Below, in pieces: positions 1 through 13,767 of a stretch of DNA of 64,000 nucleotides. Below the pieces are notes generated by a model that searched no databases, had not been told where the DNA came from, and saw nothing but the letters and a program-made list of their open reading frames with translations. Source of the stretch: Symbiodinium microadriaticum (taxonomy: Eukaryota > Sar > Dinophyceae > Suessiales > Symbiodiniaceae). The position numbers and the translations under genes were made by a program. The stretch lies in contig LSRX01000183.1 in the NCBI GenBank assembly GCA_001939145.1, positions 282,158 to 346,157 on the forward strand, written 5' to 3'. How positions within the stretch are numbered: position 1 is the stretch's first letter; every line of letters starts with the position of its first letter.

Positions 1-3000
1 CCCCCCCCAATAACACCAGGAAATGAAGGTCGAACCTTCGGGCTGTATCTCGCCTCATGCCTTTCTGGGTGTAGGCTTGAAGACTTAGGGTTTACCGTTC
101 CCTCTGATCTCTCGCGATTCGCTGTGGCTGCTCGCCTTCCATGCCAGGGCGACTCGTAGCGGTGCTTTGCCCATCATCCTCGTGAAGGGCCCATACTAAG
201 CCCTGGCGTTGTAGAATGGCCTTGATAAGGGCTCTATAACCCACAAGGGGGCCATTAGGGTGTCACTTCGTACACGGCTTTACACCGGGATCTTGCTCAT
301 GGGTCCTGGGGCTTCCATGCTGTATCACACAACATCTTGAGGAGCTTAGGCACGGGCCTGCCCACAAAGCTCAATACCCTCAATTAAGGAAAACTAGATG
401 CGCTAACCTACCTCTGTTTCAAGGTGTCTCGGCCGAGGAGTTCTGAGGCTTCAGGATGTTGTTTACGGGTTCTGGGCATTTGGTGTGTTTGGCAATGTTC
501 CGCCGCCGAAACGGCAAACATCAGGCTTGCAATTCTGCAGTCGTCATACAAGCAGCTCCGCAGGTGAGACGTGCTGAGCCAGGCAAGTTGCCGCTAGCTC
601 TTTCTTGCCGAGCTCCAAACGGGATCGCGAAGCAGGAAAGAAAATAAGGGGATATTACTTCGAATATTGAAGGTTCAACCCTGTAAGTATACCCCCGACT
701 TTCCCAAACGATTCCGAGTCGGAATGCTGAACCCGGAAACGACCCTGGACTCAACCACTGCATCATATAGACCCCTAGCACCCCGCACGCTGTCTCCTCT
801 GCGACCTCGAAGCCGCGTGTCCACTCGTCATGGCATGCCTTATCCAAGCTTTGAGCGGTGGCGGAATCCTAGAATTCCATACGTAACTTATGGGAGTACG
901 TTCGTATTGGGATTCGGGGTGGCTTCACATGTGCTTTCAACTACAGCAAGCGAAACCGAGGGCCCACACACGGGATCGTAATGGTTTGGGGGACATATAG
1001 GAATATCATGCTAAAACAGAAAGGCAGACTAGACTAGACTTTCAGGCTGTCTGGCGGCAATCCTTCAAAGCTGGAATGGTATGATGTACAGACGCTGTCA
1101 AGGCTTCCCACGTGTACCGGAGATGTGCTTTCTTTGCCTCGTCCCGGTCCTATATCGCCTCTATATATCGGCTCTGTATGGGCTCTATCGGGATTCTGTC
1201 GGGCTTCACAAGGACCTCGTTTGCAGCCAAGCACGGTTATTTTGCCTGTCGGATTGCGGGGGAATTCACATTATCACCAAAAAGTTCGCCTCGGCCCCGG
1301 CCGAAGCGGTCAGAGGCTCCCACGAAGATTCCCTGCTTCCCCCACCTCTTCATCCCCTCCCCAATGACCCACCCCCTCTGCCTGGCCTCTTCGATGGCAA
1401 TTAGATCATCGTCATCGTCAGTGTCATGGGCAGATGGCCTGCGGCATCCCAAACCCTAAACCTTAAACCCCTATCCCCTAACTCAACCTTGAACCCTCAG
1501 CTTAAACTCCGCGTTTCACAGGGTCCATGCAGGCACGTAGCCCTGAAGGCATCAAACAGGAACCTCTTCGAAAGCCAAATTTAATTGCTATGTAGGTACA
1601 TGGACCCCCACGGTCACGGAAAGACTGACCATGTAACCGGCACCACGCTAGTTCCGAAACCCTAGACCTATAGCAGCGCAGCCATAAACCCTACACATCC
1701 CAGGACCTGAGCCTTCACAGTCACAGACTATAGAGTCCTCAGAGTAAAACATATGTGCGCTTAGGCCTGAAGGTCTTGTAGCCTAAAGTGCTGGTCCGTC
1801 CCACCCATCCGAAGTCTTCCGCCTCCCACAACGCCTACTGCTAACGGTTTAACGACTTCGACTATCCGCAACCTTCCGTAGCTCCCAAACCCGACCTGCT
1901 GTAATCCGAAGACCGGGATCTCTAAGCTCCAAACCCGACGAAATGTGAAGCCCTCAATCAACCAATCAATCTATATATATATATATATGTATTATGTATG
2001 TATGTATGTATGTATGTATGTATGTAGGTATGTAGGTATGTAGGTATGTATGTGTATGTTATTGTTATTACTATGGGCCTTAAGTAATGAGGGATAGTAT
2101 TCGTCGCGGCTCCATTCATGATTCAGGCATAAACTTCTAAAACCCGAGTCCAGTTGCTAAGGCCCGCCCCCCCAAATGTTGCAGACTCACTCTGGGAACT
2201 CCGTCCTCACTTCAACACGGCATCGCGCCGGCTGCTGCGGCAAAGGCGACAGCGGCACCTGAAGCAGAGAACTACGCCATCGCAGGCTTGAGCTTAGAGT
2301 GACAAGATCAGGCAGAATTCAAACACCAACATCGAAACAAGAGCAATCGTAATCCACCTAGCTGAAGCAATGCTAGAGGTGAAGGGGTCGGTTGGCAGTT
2401 CTTCCGGTTTCCGGGGTGCGCATCGTGAACTGATCATCGAGCTTGCTAACCCGCTATCGAGAGCAGGAGCCCAGTTGCTGCGTTCTCCGGCCACGAAAAC
2501 TTGGCACGTGCACTGCGGATAACCGTAAAACAAGGGCAGTACGTGGCAGTACACAGGTAGCAGTCTCAGTTTCAGAGGCCTTTGATGCGAGCCGCAACCG
2601 AAATAGCGCACAGCCCGGAGCTCGAACAGAATTCTGACACTCACGGGCCCACGGGTGCGACTCACTGCAGGCTAAACCTAGTGGCAGAGTGACTACTGTG
2701 TGGGCCGGAAAGTTCCGGGTTCCTCCTGTTGTGCCGGGTGCCGGGTGTTCCGTTTCTGCTTCCGTTTTCGTGTCGGGGGCTTGAGGTGCCGGTTCAGGCT
2801 TGAAGCCTTCCGTTTCGAGTTCCATTTCATCTTCAAGCCTGCGCAGGAGCGGAAAGCACTACAAGGAGGACCGGAGAACAGAATGGAAGCGACATTGGCG
2901 AGGGAACCTTGAATGGAAAGCTGAGCGGAACTGGAAAAGCAAGCGGACAACGGAATGGAAGCGAGACTGGAAGGCTTGAAAAACGGATGTGCTTTGTTGA

Positions 3001-4740
3001 TGCCACACAGAAATTCAGCTATCAGAGCAATATCTCAACAAAGGTCCTTCACAGCCCTCACCAAGTGTCACTGTCGTCCACGCGGTGCAGAGTGAAAGCT
3101 TCTGTGCCGAGCCACGCAGCTGGCCAGTGCGACTTCGAGTACTGACATGGCAGCACCATAAGGCCAAAGAGCCCCAGCAAAGAGTCCCTCGTTTCGGATT
3201 CTTTAGGGCCTGATCTAGCAGCGCACTCTATGAGGTTTTGTAGTCTTGTATACGGAGTCACACAGCACAACATCTGAGGACTCCTCTCTCCCTGGAACCT
3301 AGGCCATACATCCCTCGAAGCTAGAGATGAAGAATTATATAGCGGGGCCAAATCTGAAGGTGACACCCATATCTCCTTTGTCCCAGTGTTCACAAACAAG
3401 GCTTCTCCCAGTCCCCTTCTCAAAGCTACGAAGGGGAAGCAGCTGGCACAGTGCGCGGTCTTCACCTCGGGAATTCTGGGCGGCTCAGCGTGGAAGCAGG
3501 GGCGGTTGCAAGCTTTTTCTGAGTTTGGATCCACCATACCACAGAATCCGAAACGTAAAACCCAAATATCATTATACTCGAAACCTAAACCCCGCATCCC
3601 GGAACCCCAAACCAAATTAGAGCGAGATCCAAGGACGCAAGGCTCTCAGCGTTGCTGTGACGAACCTACGCCCCAGGGTAGTTTGCCAGGAACATGTAGA
3701 CGCTAAGAAGACGTCTCCGTCTGAAGACACCTGTACAGACCCGCCCGGCACAAGAACATCCCCTTCAGAAAGCCTGCGCAGGACTCGGAATGGCCAAGCA
3801 AGTCCAACCCAACGACTTAGAAGGTTCACGGTTCACGGTGTTTAGAAGCTTGCCAACGAAAAAACAACACAAAACCCAAAGGCCTGAATCTAGAGCACAA
3901 GGGTCCAAACCCAACGATTAGAAGAGGGTGGGAGTGCTGAGGCCGAAAGAAAGGAAGCATGGCTCTTGCGAGGTGATGGCCGTTGCCGTAGTCTTAGTTA
4001 CAGTACCATGACCGGTCTTCGACCCCAGGCTCCGCCGCACACAAAGGCACGAAACATCATCGTCATCAACGACGCGGTCTGTCCTCATCGTCACCATTTC
4101 TGTCATCAATATTTTTGTCGACATAGCCATGAAAGGAACAGCGGCAGCAGCAGCCGCAGCAGCACTAGTAGGGGCAGCACGCGGTTAGCAGCAAGGACAC
4201 GTTCAAAACCTAGCGCTCGCAATAAATAACAAATGGCAGCCCTGTGTTTGTAATTGTATGTGGAGTTGTCATAGTCGTGTGTTTCTCTTTTAAACTACAC
4301 CCGTTCTCCATTCTTGCCAACAAAGCTGCGCTAGTGGCCGGCCGCTGGGGAGATGTAAAAATGCTACACGGCCAAAATGGCTGTGGGGACGGGCTGCGCG
4401 CAGTGCGGGCCTTCAACCCTAAAACCCCTGACGCACTAAACCCTACAACTCCAAAGCCCTAAAGCTACGAAGTTGAAGGTTGTCCAAGCTGGGCCGAACA
4501 TGGCATGCCCCAAGCTGGGGTGTAGGTGTAGCTTTGGGGCTAGGGTTTCAGACTTATACCCGAAACCCGACCTAAACCCTAATTATCGTACGTACCTGTC
4601 TGAAAAAGCTTGACAGGAACCATCCTCAGGCTGCTCGAGAAGCGTAGTGCACGAAGCATCCCTAATCCAGGCTCCTAACCCCTAAAGGAACCCCTTAAAG
4701 GAACCCCTGCTTACATGCGAAAGGTCAATGGAGTTTACGA
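1..4740. other. Intron-like or intergenic DNA, no identified gene
   Basis: Mostly telomere-like motifs and unique spacer. Minus-strand stretches at 1.25-1.44 (acidic DDDDDLIAIEEARQRG), 3.06-3.17, 3.37-3.48 and 3.62-3.80 kb look coding-like, but I could not join or name them. Confidence 0.4.
1970..2060. repeat. AT / ATGT microsatellite
   Basis: (AT)n followed by (TATG)n. Confidence 0.85.
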
Positions 4741-4786
4741 GTTCGTCGTCATTAGCTGCCACTAGCCATTAGCCTTACCCCCCCAT

Positions 4787-4874
4787 ATCCTGCTACCGAT
4801 GGGGCCGCCCAACAGACTTCAGACGCTGTAGGGTCTGCAAGCCTTTGGGCATTTCGGCTCTCGGCTTGACTGTC
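4787..4874 (-). CDS. Candidate minus-strand exon
   Basis: Donor GTAAGG, acceptor-like gtgacag. Reads QAESRNAQRLADPTASE then VCWAAPSVAGYG. Unknown. With 5.56, 5.9 and 6.3 kb it may belong to one minus-strand gene. Confidence 0.25.
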
Positions 4875-5888
4875 ACTCTTCCAGGATCCCAAAACCCTAA
4901 ACCCTAAACCCCAAACCCCTAAACCCCTAAACCCCAAACCCCACACCCAGAATCGTAGGCTTTGTTAGGTTAGATGCAACGTTTCGGCTGCCTGGAAAAG
5001 CATGCGACTATGGGACTATGTGATATTCCCTGAGCTTTTAGGTGCCCTGTCAGCACCTCGGGCTCCTTTGCTCAGAAAGAACTTCCATTGCTGAGGACCC
5101 TATGGGTGTTCCAAAGAGCCTTCAAGAAAGAAAGAGCATGATGCAGAATGCCGATCGATGCAACCCCCCCCTCGCTGAAGACGAACAGCACAAACATATC
5201 CAGCTACGCGCAATTATTCTTGCCCTTCCCTGGAGAGGTGTGCTGATGAATCCACGGCTTACATTCGGCCTGAGGGTGTAGGAACCAAATTTCCTATAGG
5301 CTCTCTCTGGCAGAAGGAAGTCCCAGAGACGAGTATTAAACCGTGGGCCCCAAGGGTTTAGTCGGGGATGTCGTGGTTTTACATCCAAGACACAATGCCT
5401 CAACCCTCTGGCTACTTCTCGTGTTCAACTTTCAATACTCAGACTTGGTCTGGGAGCTTTGCTTCCACAAGTAGATTCTGAGGGATACAAGTCCTCATGA
5501 TTCACGCTTCCCTTTCTCTCTCAATCCCCCTGGCCACTGGCCCAGAGCACTTGCGGCCGCGCATCCATGCGAAGTCATTCTCCTCGGAGGGCTCGATGCC
5601 CAACTCCTTTTGACGGTTTTTTGGTCTTAGAGGTTTACGGTTCAAGGGTTAATAGGGCTTAGGAGACGGATTTCGTGAACCCTTCAGGACTTCAGGATGT
5701 TGGAACGGCAATTGCAATAGTTGCCCTTATTCCCCCTTTCAAACCCCGCAATCCAGGCAGGGCATTTAGGCCTTTAGACTTCCAAGCGTCGCTCTCTGGG
5801 CACACGGGCTTCGACGATGAAGATCCGGATGCTGCCGGACTGTTACTAGCAAGACTAGATAAAGACGTTATGAGCGGTATAGGCTTTA

Positions 5889-6004
5889 TCAGACAAGCCA
5901 TCTGGCACCGCCCTCCTCGATCAAGGATTGCACGAGAGGGTCGCGAGGAGCCTGCGCAATATGGAGACTGTGACTCGTTTCGTACTCATGTGCCGGAGGT
6001 TCTG
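5889..6004 (-). CDS. Candidate minus-strand exon
   Basis: Strong acceptor cttccagtttttcag. Reads PPAHEYETSHSLHIAQ then APRDPLVQSLIEEGGARW. A plus-strand frame overlaps (5675-6109). Unknown. Confidence 0.25.
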
Positions 6005-6277
6005 AAAAACTGGAAGAGCCAAACGCAAACTCCCAAGACGCATGGTTGGCCAGAAGGAAACGTCACCCGCCCCAATGGGCTGCCGATCACTAATTACACT
6101 GAAGTCTAAAAGGAAGTGGCCCCACAGGATACACAACCATCAAAACGACCATGAAATGTGAAGACATAGCAACTGTTCAGGAACTGGCATGCGATAGTAA
6201 ACGACCCAAAACCGTAGTAACCCTTTGCACCCACACACATCACTAAACTTAACAAGCCTAAGCCTCTGTGGGCTTGC

Positions 6278-6360
6278 CTGCTGCCGTTTACAGCAAAGCC
6301 AAGGTCCCAGGTTTGGGCGGATCAGCTCTTCGATGCCAATGCCCAGTGCAGTGCGCAATC
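6278..6360 (-). CDS. Candidate minus-strand exon
   Basis: Consensus GC donor CAG|GCAAGC, acceptor ..gcgcgcaag. Reads GLRTALGIGIEELIRPNL then GPWLCCKRQQ. Another plausible minus exon lies just upstream (6365-6500, containing AAAALMVLLQGAICGDPGG). Confidence 0.3.
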
Positions 6361-7059
6361 CTTGCGCGCAAGGAGCGAAAGCCCGGCCCACCAGGGTCTC
6401 CGCAGATGGCTCCCTGCAACAGCACCATCAAGGCAGCGGCGGCGCGGGTATGTTCATCGCCCGGAGAGAGCCCAGAGCAATTCGCGTCGGTACATCAAGG
6501 AGCAGGAAAGGCTTAACATTTGCGTTCTCGGAACTCTTATGTAGAAGGGTGTTTACCCAAACCACAACGAAGTGTCGCATACGAGTAGTTCAGGACTTTT
6601 GAGCCTAATGACTAGCCTGCCTAGCAATTGAGTAGCACCCCTGAACCCTACAAAGGGATCCAAAAATCCCAACGCCCCATTCCCTAAACCCTAAACCCTA
6701 AGCCCTGAACTCCACCAAAGCCACCCCTGAACCCTGAAGAAGGCTAAGAAGATCCCGTCGCCCCAAGACTTAAACTAGGAAAGAACGTAGATCTTCAAGA
6801 AGATGATAACATCCTGAACACGAAAATGTCCTTACGCATCAAACCAGGTGCGGCAAAACCAAACGACTACGCACTGACCCTTCTCGTTACTAGAGAAGGA
6901 GGAGAAAACTGTCCCAAACTAACATAGGAAGTTGCCGGCAAAGGAAGCATGACTATGCCCACATAGAGCACGAGTGGCTTTCGCTGCCCCATATCCGAAA
7001 TGATGAACCTCCGAATCCCTGTGGCCGCCGAACCTATGGCCCTCAAAATCACCCTCCCT

Positions 7060-7175
7060 TTATAAGGTTTAGGTTCAGGGTTTAGGGTATAGAGGGTTTA
7101 GGAGCTTAGGGTTTCGGGTTTATAGGTTTAGGGTTTATAGGGTTCAGGGCTTATAGGGTTTAGGGTTTGGCGTTT
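7060..7175 (+). repeat. Interstitial telomere-like tract (TTTAGGG-type)
   Basis: Degenerate gggtttagggtt and ggtttatagggtt units. Typical of many tracts in this window. Confidence 0.75.
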
Positions 7176-7600
7176 AAGAAACCCTGGCCCTACGACCCTG
7201 AAGCTCCTTTAACCCCCCAAACCGAAGCCAAACTTCTTGAAACCACCAACACTCCGTTACGAACGCTTAAGCCTAGGTCCTCCCTGAAAGATCGCAGGAT
7301 CTCCCCTAAAGATCCTAAACCCTGGCAGAACCCTGAAAGATCCTAAAAAGCCCCCTCATTTTTTCCACCCCTGACGATCCGAAACCCTAGGGTATAGTCC
7401 TTAGAGATCCTTTAACCCCAGGATCGCCCCTAAGGTGCCTTCAAGATCCGAAACTCTAGGACAAGCCTAAACTACTCAAGCGCAGAACCGTAGCCTCCCA
7501 TCGTGGAGGCGTCCGTGGCGGCGTGCCGGCGCGTACCCAGCAGAGTGGCGAAACCTGCATCGTAAGGAAAGGTAGAGTGTAGGGTTTAGGGTCTTTTCCC

Positions 7601-7636
7601 CTCCCACTTAGCAAGGACGAGCCCGCATTGCAGGGT
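7601..7636 (+). repeat. Dispersed 35-bp conserved motif, copy 1
   Basis: ctcccacttagcaaggacga then gcccgcattgcaggg, inside telomere-like DNA. Recurs at 17126 and 19805. Confidence 0.65.
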
Positions 7637-8347
7637 AAGTTAGCAGAACAGTCTCAGCGCGGTTTAGGGTTTAGGATTTAGGGTTTAGAGGTTTTGCTTG
7701 TCCAGGAACCTTGGGGATTATATAGGGGTTCTAGTACCCCAAAAAAGTTAAGGGTTACCTACTCTACCACTAAGGAAACGAAGCGCTTCGCGGTGTGCAT
7801 GTTGATGCTATAGAGGGTTTTACTGGGATCAGCGGTGTAGAATTTGGGTTTAGGGCAAGAAATGGAGCCGTCTCGAAGCTCAACGCCATACAATCTGAAA
7901 TAAAACTATATGATTTTATATACTCAAATTGCAATGGGAAAACTCCTCGATCTCAGCGCTACGAAACCTCGAAATTCAAATGCTGAACATTAAGCCCTGC
8001 CAAACCCGAACCTGAACGGTAAAACCTGGATCTTAAGCCCCAAACACAAACCTTGATTACACTTGTAAAAGCCCGACGAAGTGGGGACGTGAATAAAGAA
8101 CATGAAGTCATTGAAATCCCAATCCCCTAAGGACGTAGATAAAGGCCTGCCGAGGCGGCTGCCACCCGCCATAGAAGCATCCCGCTGATCCTGCTGGGCT
8201 GACAGTTTGGGCTGCAGGCTTTGGAGTACTGGGCTTCAAGGCTTTCCACGTTCACACTCGCACTAGGCAGGTAATGCTTTGGGTGCAGGGTTTGGAGACC
8301 AAGGTTGAGATAATTAATGTTCAACTCATTGTATCCTGATGTAGCAA

Positions 8348-8414
8348 CTCATATATATATATATATATATATTCTTGTATATTATAAACAGATATAGTAT
8401 ATATATATATATAG
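8348..8414. repeat. AT microsatellite pair
   Basis: Two (AT)n runs separated by attcttgtatattataaaca. Confidence 0.8.
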
Positions 8415-10376
8415 AGGCTTAGGGAAGAGTTTCGGGCAGCTACCAGGTCTGGGGCGGCCTAAGCGCTGGGCATGTAATTCCGGAAAAGAAACAACGCATG
8501 TAGCCAGCTAAAGGATGTCGTGCAGGAATGCTTAGCTATGTTATAGACCGGAGAGAAAGGCACATACCTAGACCTATACGAGTATGTATGTACTTGTATT
8601 GTGCATATATCTACACGCGTACGCCGCTACATTATGATACATATTTTTTCACTGGCGCTCGACGAGGTCAGGCGAGGTTTGTGGGACAACACTAGTTACT
8701 GCAGCCTCTCTACGAGCTGCGATCTCAACTAGCCCAGAATCTGTACGAAAGCCAGGCTGACAAAACTACAGCATAGCGGACCAATTCTTCTGACACTCTC
8801 AGCGTACATCAGGTGGTGCTGCAGCCACTTCTGAAGCCAAGCTGGCCTCTCATCTAAAAATGCAGTCCTGAAGGTCATTATTATACATATACACACGTTT
8901 ACACGCCATGTGAGAGCTTGCTTGACCCGTGTAAATGTCTTCCACCATCTTTGGCGCCACGGTCGAGGCATTGCCAGGCTGAAATCTGGCAACAGCGCCT
9001 GTGATGTGCCTTGCGTTTTTGCATATAGGTTGTTGTTGCACGTTGCCAAAACCCGGGGAAAACGCATTGTTTACAGCAAAACACATGAAGCAGAAGGGCC
9101 AAAATGCTTGAAACATCCTATATTTTGGATGTTGGCAGTGCTGGAACTCACCCGAACTCCGGTCTAAACCACTTTAAGACCTTCTCAGCCCTGAGCCGAG
9201 ATGTTAAAATGAATCCCGCGCTCTTTACTCGGAGGATGCTGGGACTTACGGCAAGTTCGGGTCCTATACTGAGCGCCTCTGGGTTTGCTGAAACTCCACA
9301 AAGCCAAAGCCCACCTGTCGCCAAGACGGTGTTTGGCTGCGGCCACAGCAAGTGCGGGAACTGCGGCTGCTGCCTGGCAGAGGCGAGGATCCAGCTGGAA
9401 GTCCTAATGACAGCAACTGAAGGCACTCACAACCCCACAACAAAGAACGCACTCAAACCCCTAAGCCCTAATTACAGTAAACCTCCTAGAGAGAACTCCC
9501 CTCCAGTGTCCCCTCGCCCCGCTTCTTTGAGGCGCTGACTGCAACTGAGCATGGACCTGGTGATGCGGCCATCCCGCCGTCGTGGCGTACCTTAGAGGAG
9601 CTTTCCTCTTGGTGTTTTCCAAGCTTGTGTTCTCAAGCTGTTATGTGAGTTAACAACATGTTATTAGATGGGGCTTCTAGGGTATTTAGAGGTAAGGTTT
9701 TAAATGGGTTTAGTTTTCTGGTGCATTTTACAAAACTATGGCTGGGATTATGATCTACTTGAAGCTTCTTGGACGTTGCGATCACTTAGGATTCATCTGA
9801 CAGAGTTAAGGCTCTTTAAGGGCTTACCTTAGGTTTAGCTTGGTAGGTAATGAAAGTTCTGAAGCTTATGAGGGGTTTAGGAGTTTAGATGTGGTGCTTA
9901 GGGGCTATGGGACTTCAGGGTCGTGGCTCTCAGGTTCAAGATTGTAAAAAACTCCGGGCTTTAGGAAGCTTGTGGCTTTAGGATCAGCAACGTAGCGGCT
10001 GAAAATATTGGCCCTAAAAAGTTTAACCCTTTTGAGCTACAGCGGGCGGTTTAGGTTTAGGGGTTTAGGGTTTAATCAGCCCCAAGAGAGCAAAAAGGCT
10101 ACCTACTCTGCCCCTAAGCCAAGATACACGGCTCTCAGAATGCATCATCTAAAATCGAGGTCCTCGCCCTATGGGCCCAAACTGCCCAACAGTTGTCAGG
10201 CAATGTAGCACTAGCTGTAGCTTACTTCGGGAGATGTGTCCATGGGATACAGTTTTCGCACGGTTTTTGAATGCTGACGTTGAAACTTGCAAAGAAAAGT
10301 CCAAACACGCGGCTCTGAGCAACAAGACGTCGAGCCCAACCCTCAATGCCGCCAAATTTGGCAAATCTAAGCCCAC

Positions 10377-10498
10377 CTGATGCTTGCAACAACTTCGCCG
10401 AGAGGCTGGGCCATTCCTCGCTGCTACCGGCGCCGAGCCATGGCCAGGCTATACGATGCATCCACGCACCGAACACCGAAAAAACATAGTCCAGAGCC
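10377..10498 (-). CDS. Candidate minus-strand exon
   Basis: Acceptor ..actggggacag, donor CAG|GTGGGC, 122 bases. Reads ALDYVFSVFGAWMHRIAW then PWLGAGSSEEWPSLSAKL. Unknown, Trp-rich. Confidence 0.3.
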
Positions 10499-10637
10499 CT
10501 GTCCCCAGTTGCGGGGCTGGGCACCGGCTTGTGTGCTGAAGCTTAACAACAAAACTGCACTGTGCTTCAAGAGCTGTGTATAGTGCTTACAAGGATTCTA
10601 GCGCTTGTCCTGCCGGTAAGATGTGTCTTGTTCTTGC

Positions 10638-10735
10638 CTGGCACGCGGGATGCTCGAATTCGTCTAGCAAGTGTGCCCAGCAAAGAATAAATGACGTTCT
10701 CAAGCCGTACACACCTTCCTTCGCAGCAGCCTCAC
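10638..10735 (-). CDS. Candidate minus-strand exon
   Basis: Consensus GC donor CAG|GCAAGA. Reads SEAAAKEGVYGLRTSF then ILCWAHLLDEFEHPACQ. Helical. Unknown. Possibly the same gene as 10377-10498. Confidence 0.28.
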
Positions 10736-11304
10736 TTCCTCAAAACCGCCACTTGCGGAGTCTCGATTGTCTAAACTTAGCACACTTGCCAAAGCCTATG
10801 CAATGCAGGGACGGCACAGCTTGAAGCTCGTTGAGTTTTAGGATGCTGAGTTTGGGAAGGCTTGGATTCCGATGTGTACATGGGTATCTAAAAGGTGGGA
10901 GTGTTGGTCAAGCCCAGAAATGCTTGTGACAGTATACCGGCGTCCTGGATGCTCTCTCTCCCATCTATGAGACCAGGCTCGTCCAGAGGCTTAGATTAGA
11001 TTCCGAGTCGAACTAGGCCCTGTGGGGAACGTGTTAGAAAGCCTCGTGTGCTCTGCCGTCCATGCTTTGGTCGGGCGTTGTGAAACCGTGCACCCTGGGC
11101 ACGTTTTTGCACCGGAGCTGCAAAAAGCCGATTTGAGCAGTCGGTGCAGGCCTAAAGCCTATAAGGTTTAGGGCAAAAGGGTTGAGGGACGCAACACACC
11201 CATATTACCCACTACACCATGGTTCATCCTGGCCCCTTTCTTTGCCAGGAACTCCCCTTGGCTGTCGGGGCATCGGCTGGAGGGCCGTTTCCCCCCTATC
11301 TGGG

Positions 11305-11410
11305 AGTTCCCGAAAATAGGGGGTACCTTGTTTTGGGTTCTTATAATAAGGATCCTGCTATTTAAGGTACTATATTAGAGTCCCCTATTTGCGGAAACCC
11401 CTATCTGGAG
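11305..11410. mobile_element. Palindromic element, family C, copy 1
   Basis: Core gggttcttataataaggatc followed by ggtactatattagag. Flanks pair imperfectly (ttcccgaaaatagggg with cccctatttgcggaa). Confidence 0.6.
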
Positions 11411-11421
11411 ACTCTGACCAC

Positions 11422-11585
11422 CTGCGGGACACGCATGAGGATCTCAATGCCATACAGCATGCATTGGGACGGAAAGCACAGCAAGCAACGACTTGGTGTT
11501 CCACAAGCACGGAGTATCACGTGGTTAACAGCTTCGAGTTGCACGCGTGTCTCTGTCGATGCACCGGGTTGGACAACCATGAAAT
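11422..11585 (-). CDS. Candidate minus-strand exon
   Basis: Donor CAG|GTGGTC. Reads DFMVVQPGASTETRVQLEA then VNHVILRACGTPSRC and LLCFPSQCMLYGIEILMRV. Plus-strand frames overlap. Unknown product. Confidence 0.28.
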
Positions 11586-12577
11586 CTCGACATAGTATAG
11601 TACTACTACGAAATACTGACTCTATTAACCCTGCAGTGTAGCCAAAGTGTGGCACTCGGGTCTTTCATTTAATGGGCCGGGAAACTATGTTGCATGTGCA
11701 TGAAAATATTTGGTATGCTCAAACTCATGGGGCGAATGTACAGTAGTCGGTCTTTGCGCTGACTTGAAAGGCTCTTGGATTGGCGTGTGTGCTTGTCAGG
11801 AAGGTGCAGAGTTGGAATTTGGAACTCATGTCAAATGTCCCTCAAAATAACGTACATAGTCTTCAAAGACCCTTGTGATGGTGTGGCCACCAACAGCGGT
11901 CTGCCCCTCCAGAGAAAACACGCCAGCTTGAAGGCAACATATGAACAGGCCCTGCACCCAAAAAGGCATGTCAAGGCAAGCAAGTGCCAAACACTAATTA
12001 TTACACTTGTGGAGTAATGAACAGTGCGGTACCGGTGTGAATACCCGCCTCTGTTTCAGGACTTTAAAGTTTAGGTGTTGGGCTTTTTGAGGATTCAGGC
12101 TTTTACGGATCCTGTTCGGGGCTTCAAAAGCGGAGACACGAAAAAACACTTCCAACCTGGAGTCTTTTTGCTCAGCCACGCTGGAGTTGAGAAATGAAAA
12201 ACTGAACCCTGAACTCTACAAGCCAAACCCTACACCTCTAAACAGCACTAAACGCCCAAACCCCAAACCCTTACAAACCCCCCAAAAGCCCTGAGCGTAA
12301 ACACCCGCATACCCTGCAAGTCCTAGACCCTCCATCTGCCTGCTATTCGATCCTGAATACCCATTATTTGGGACCATCTACACCTCTTTGGAACCCTAAA
12401 CCATTAAGCCCATTGCTGAGGACCATCTACCCCTATCCGAGGGAGCAAGGTGGGTCCTGGCTGCTGGCCCGAGTGTTCAGTCTAACTGGTTGGGGGATCA
12501 GCCGAGGTAGGGCTAGGGCCTACCATACACCCAGGAAAACCCCTATAGTCCGTATAGCACGGTTGATGATAGATAGA

Positions 12578-12608
<31 letters not shown>

Positions 12609-12624
12609 TTATAATTTATTTTCT

Positions 12625-12718
12625 GCATTACCCACAATAGAAGGAACATACCATATAATTCCCATAGTTTAGGGTCCTAAAGATGATGCAGGAGTTATAT
12701 CATCATCAGTATGCAACC
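12625..12718. mobile_element. Family E element, copy 2, reverse orientation
   Basis: Contains gcattacccacaatagaagg and gatgcaggagttatatcatc, the reverse complement of copy 1's loop and one arm. An (AT)n/T-run lies directly upstream. Confidence 0.55.
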
Positions 12719-13767
12719 TCATACATAACCCCTAAACCCCCAAACCCTAAACCCCAAAACGCTAAACCCCAAAACCCTAACCACATACATAGCGTGAAAC
12801 CTGGGGCCTCTCACTGCGTCCGAAGGGTGTTCCACGCCTCAGGGCTTCCTTGGCGATGCATCCGAGGGTGGTTGTGAGCTCTTGCGGCTCTCAGTTTTTG
12901 GGAGGATGCTTTCTACAGGCTTGAGGATGGTTCCGGGAGGATGGTTCCAGGGGGTCTCGAATCAGAGAAAGCTTGCGTTGGGGCTTTCAGGGTCTAGGCT
13001 TCGGATTTGGAGTGCTATAGCGGTTAGACCTTCTGTGTGTCAGGTTTCCTGGAAGTACCTTCTCGATTTTTGATTCAAGACAGGGTTTTCCTTATCAGGA
13101 AAGCAGACGATCACAAGGCCCTATACCGTCTTTAGCAGTCTTTAGCAGGGTCACTGCCATGCAAGCGAACCGATCTGTGAACAGCAACTCCAACACCCAG
13201 TTAAGACTCCCTATCGAACCCGTAAGACCCCTGAAAAGCCCCTTGTAGCAGACGTAAAGAACGCGTAGAGAACCCTTTTAAGAACCCCAACAGAATCCTA
13301 TATCGCTTAGCAGAACCCCTAAGGGAACCCTTAAAAGGAACCCGCAAAGGCTCGGGCTTTAGGGCTTTTGGCTTTGAAGTATCGAGGTGTAGGGCCATCT
13401 TCTTGCTACTGGACGGGCCATTCGCAGCATCACTTGCATGAGACTCTCGGTCATAGTTCACCTTGTCTGTCTGTTTTTGCAAACGGACCGTTCTACGCAG
13501 CAAGCTCAAGGCCGTTCTAATCCAAAAAATCTAACCTCAACCCCGCAGACAAATCTGTTGCCTGCGGGCTTTTACTTGACGAAACTAATGCTTGGAGTAT
13601 TCACAAAACCCCTTGAATGCCGAATCCACACCGCAATATCCCACATCTGAAGCCGACACCCAAACCTTAAAGTCTAAACCCGACACCTGCGGGTCCATTG
13701 CACCGCTGCACCGTTACATTACCTGTTTCTTGTAGCCCGTACAGCACCTGTTAAAAGTAACCCATAT

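Larger units (their letters stand above)
6605..8700. other. Repeat-rich spacer
   Basis: Telomere-like tracts, one dispersed 35-bp motif and an AT microsatellite. A minus-strand frame at 8.05-8.17 kb is the only weak coding hint. Confidence 0.5.
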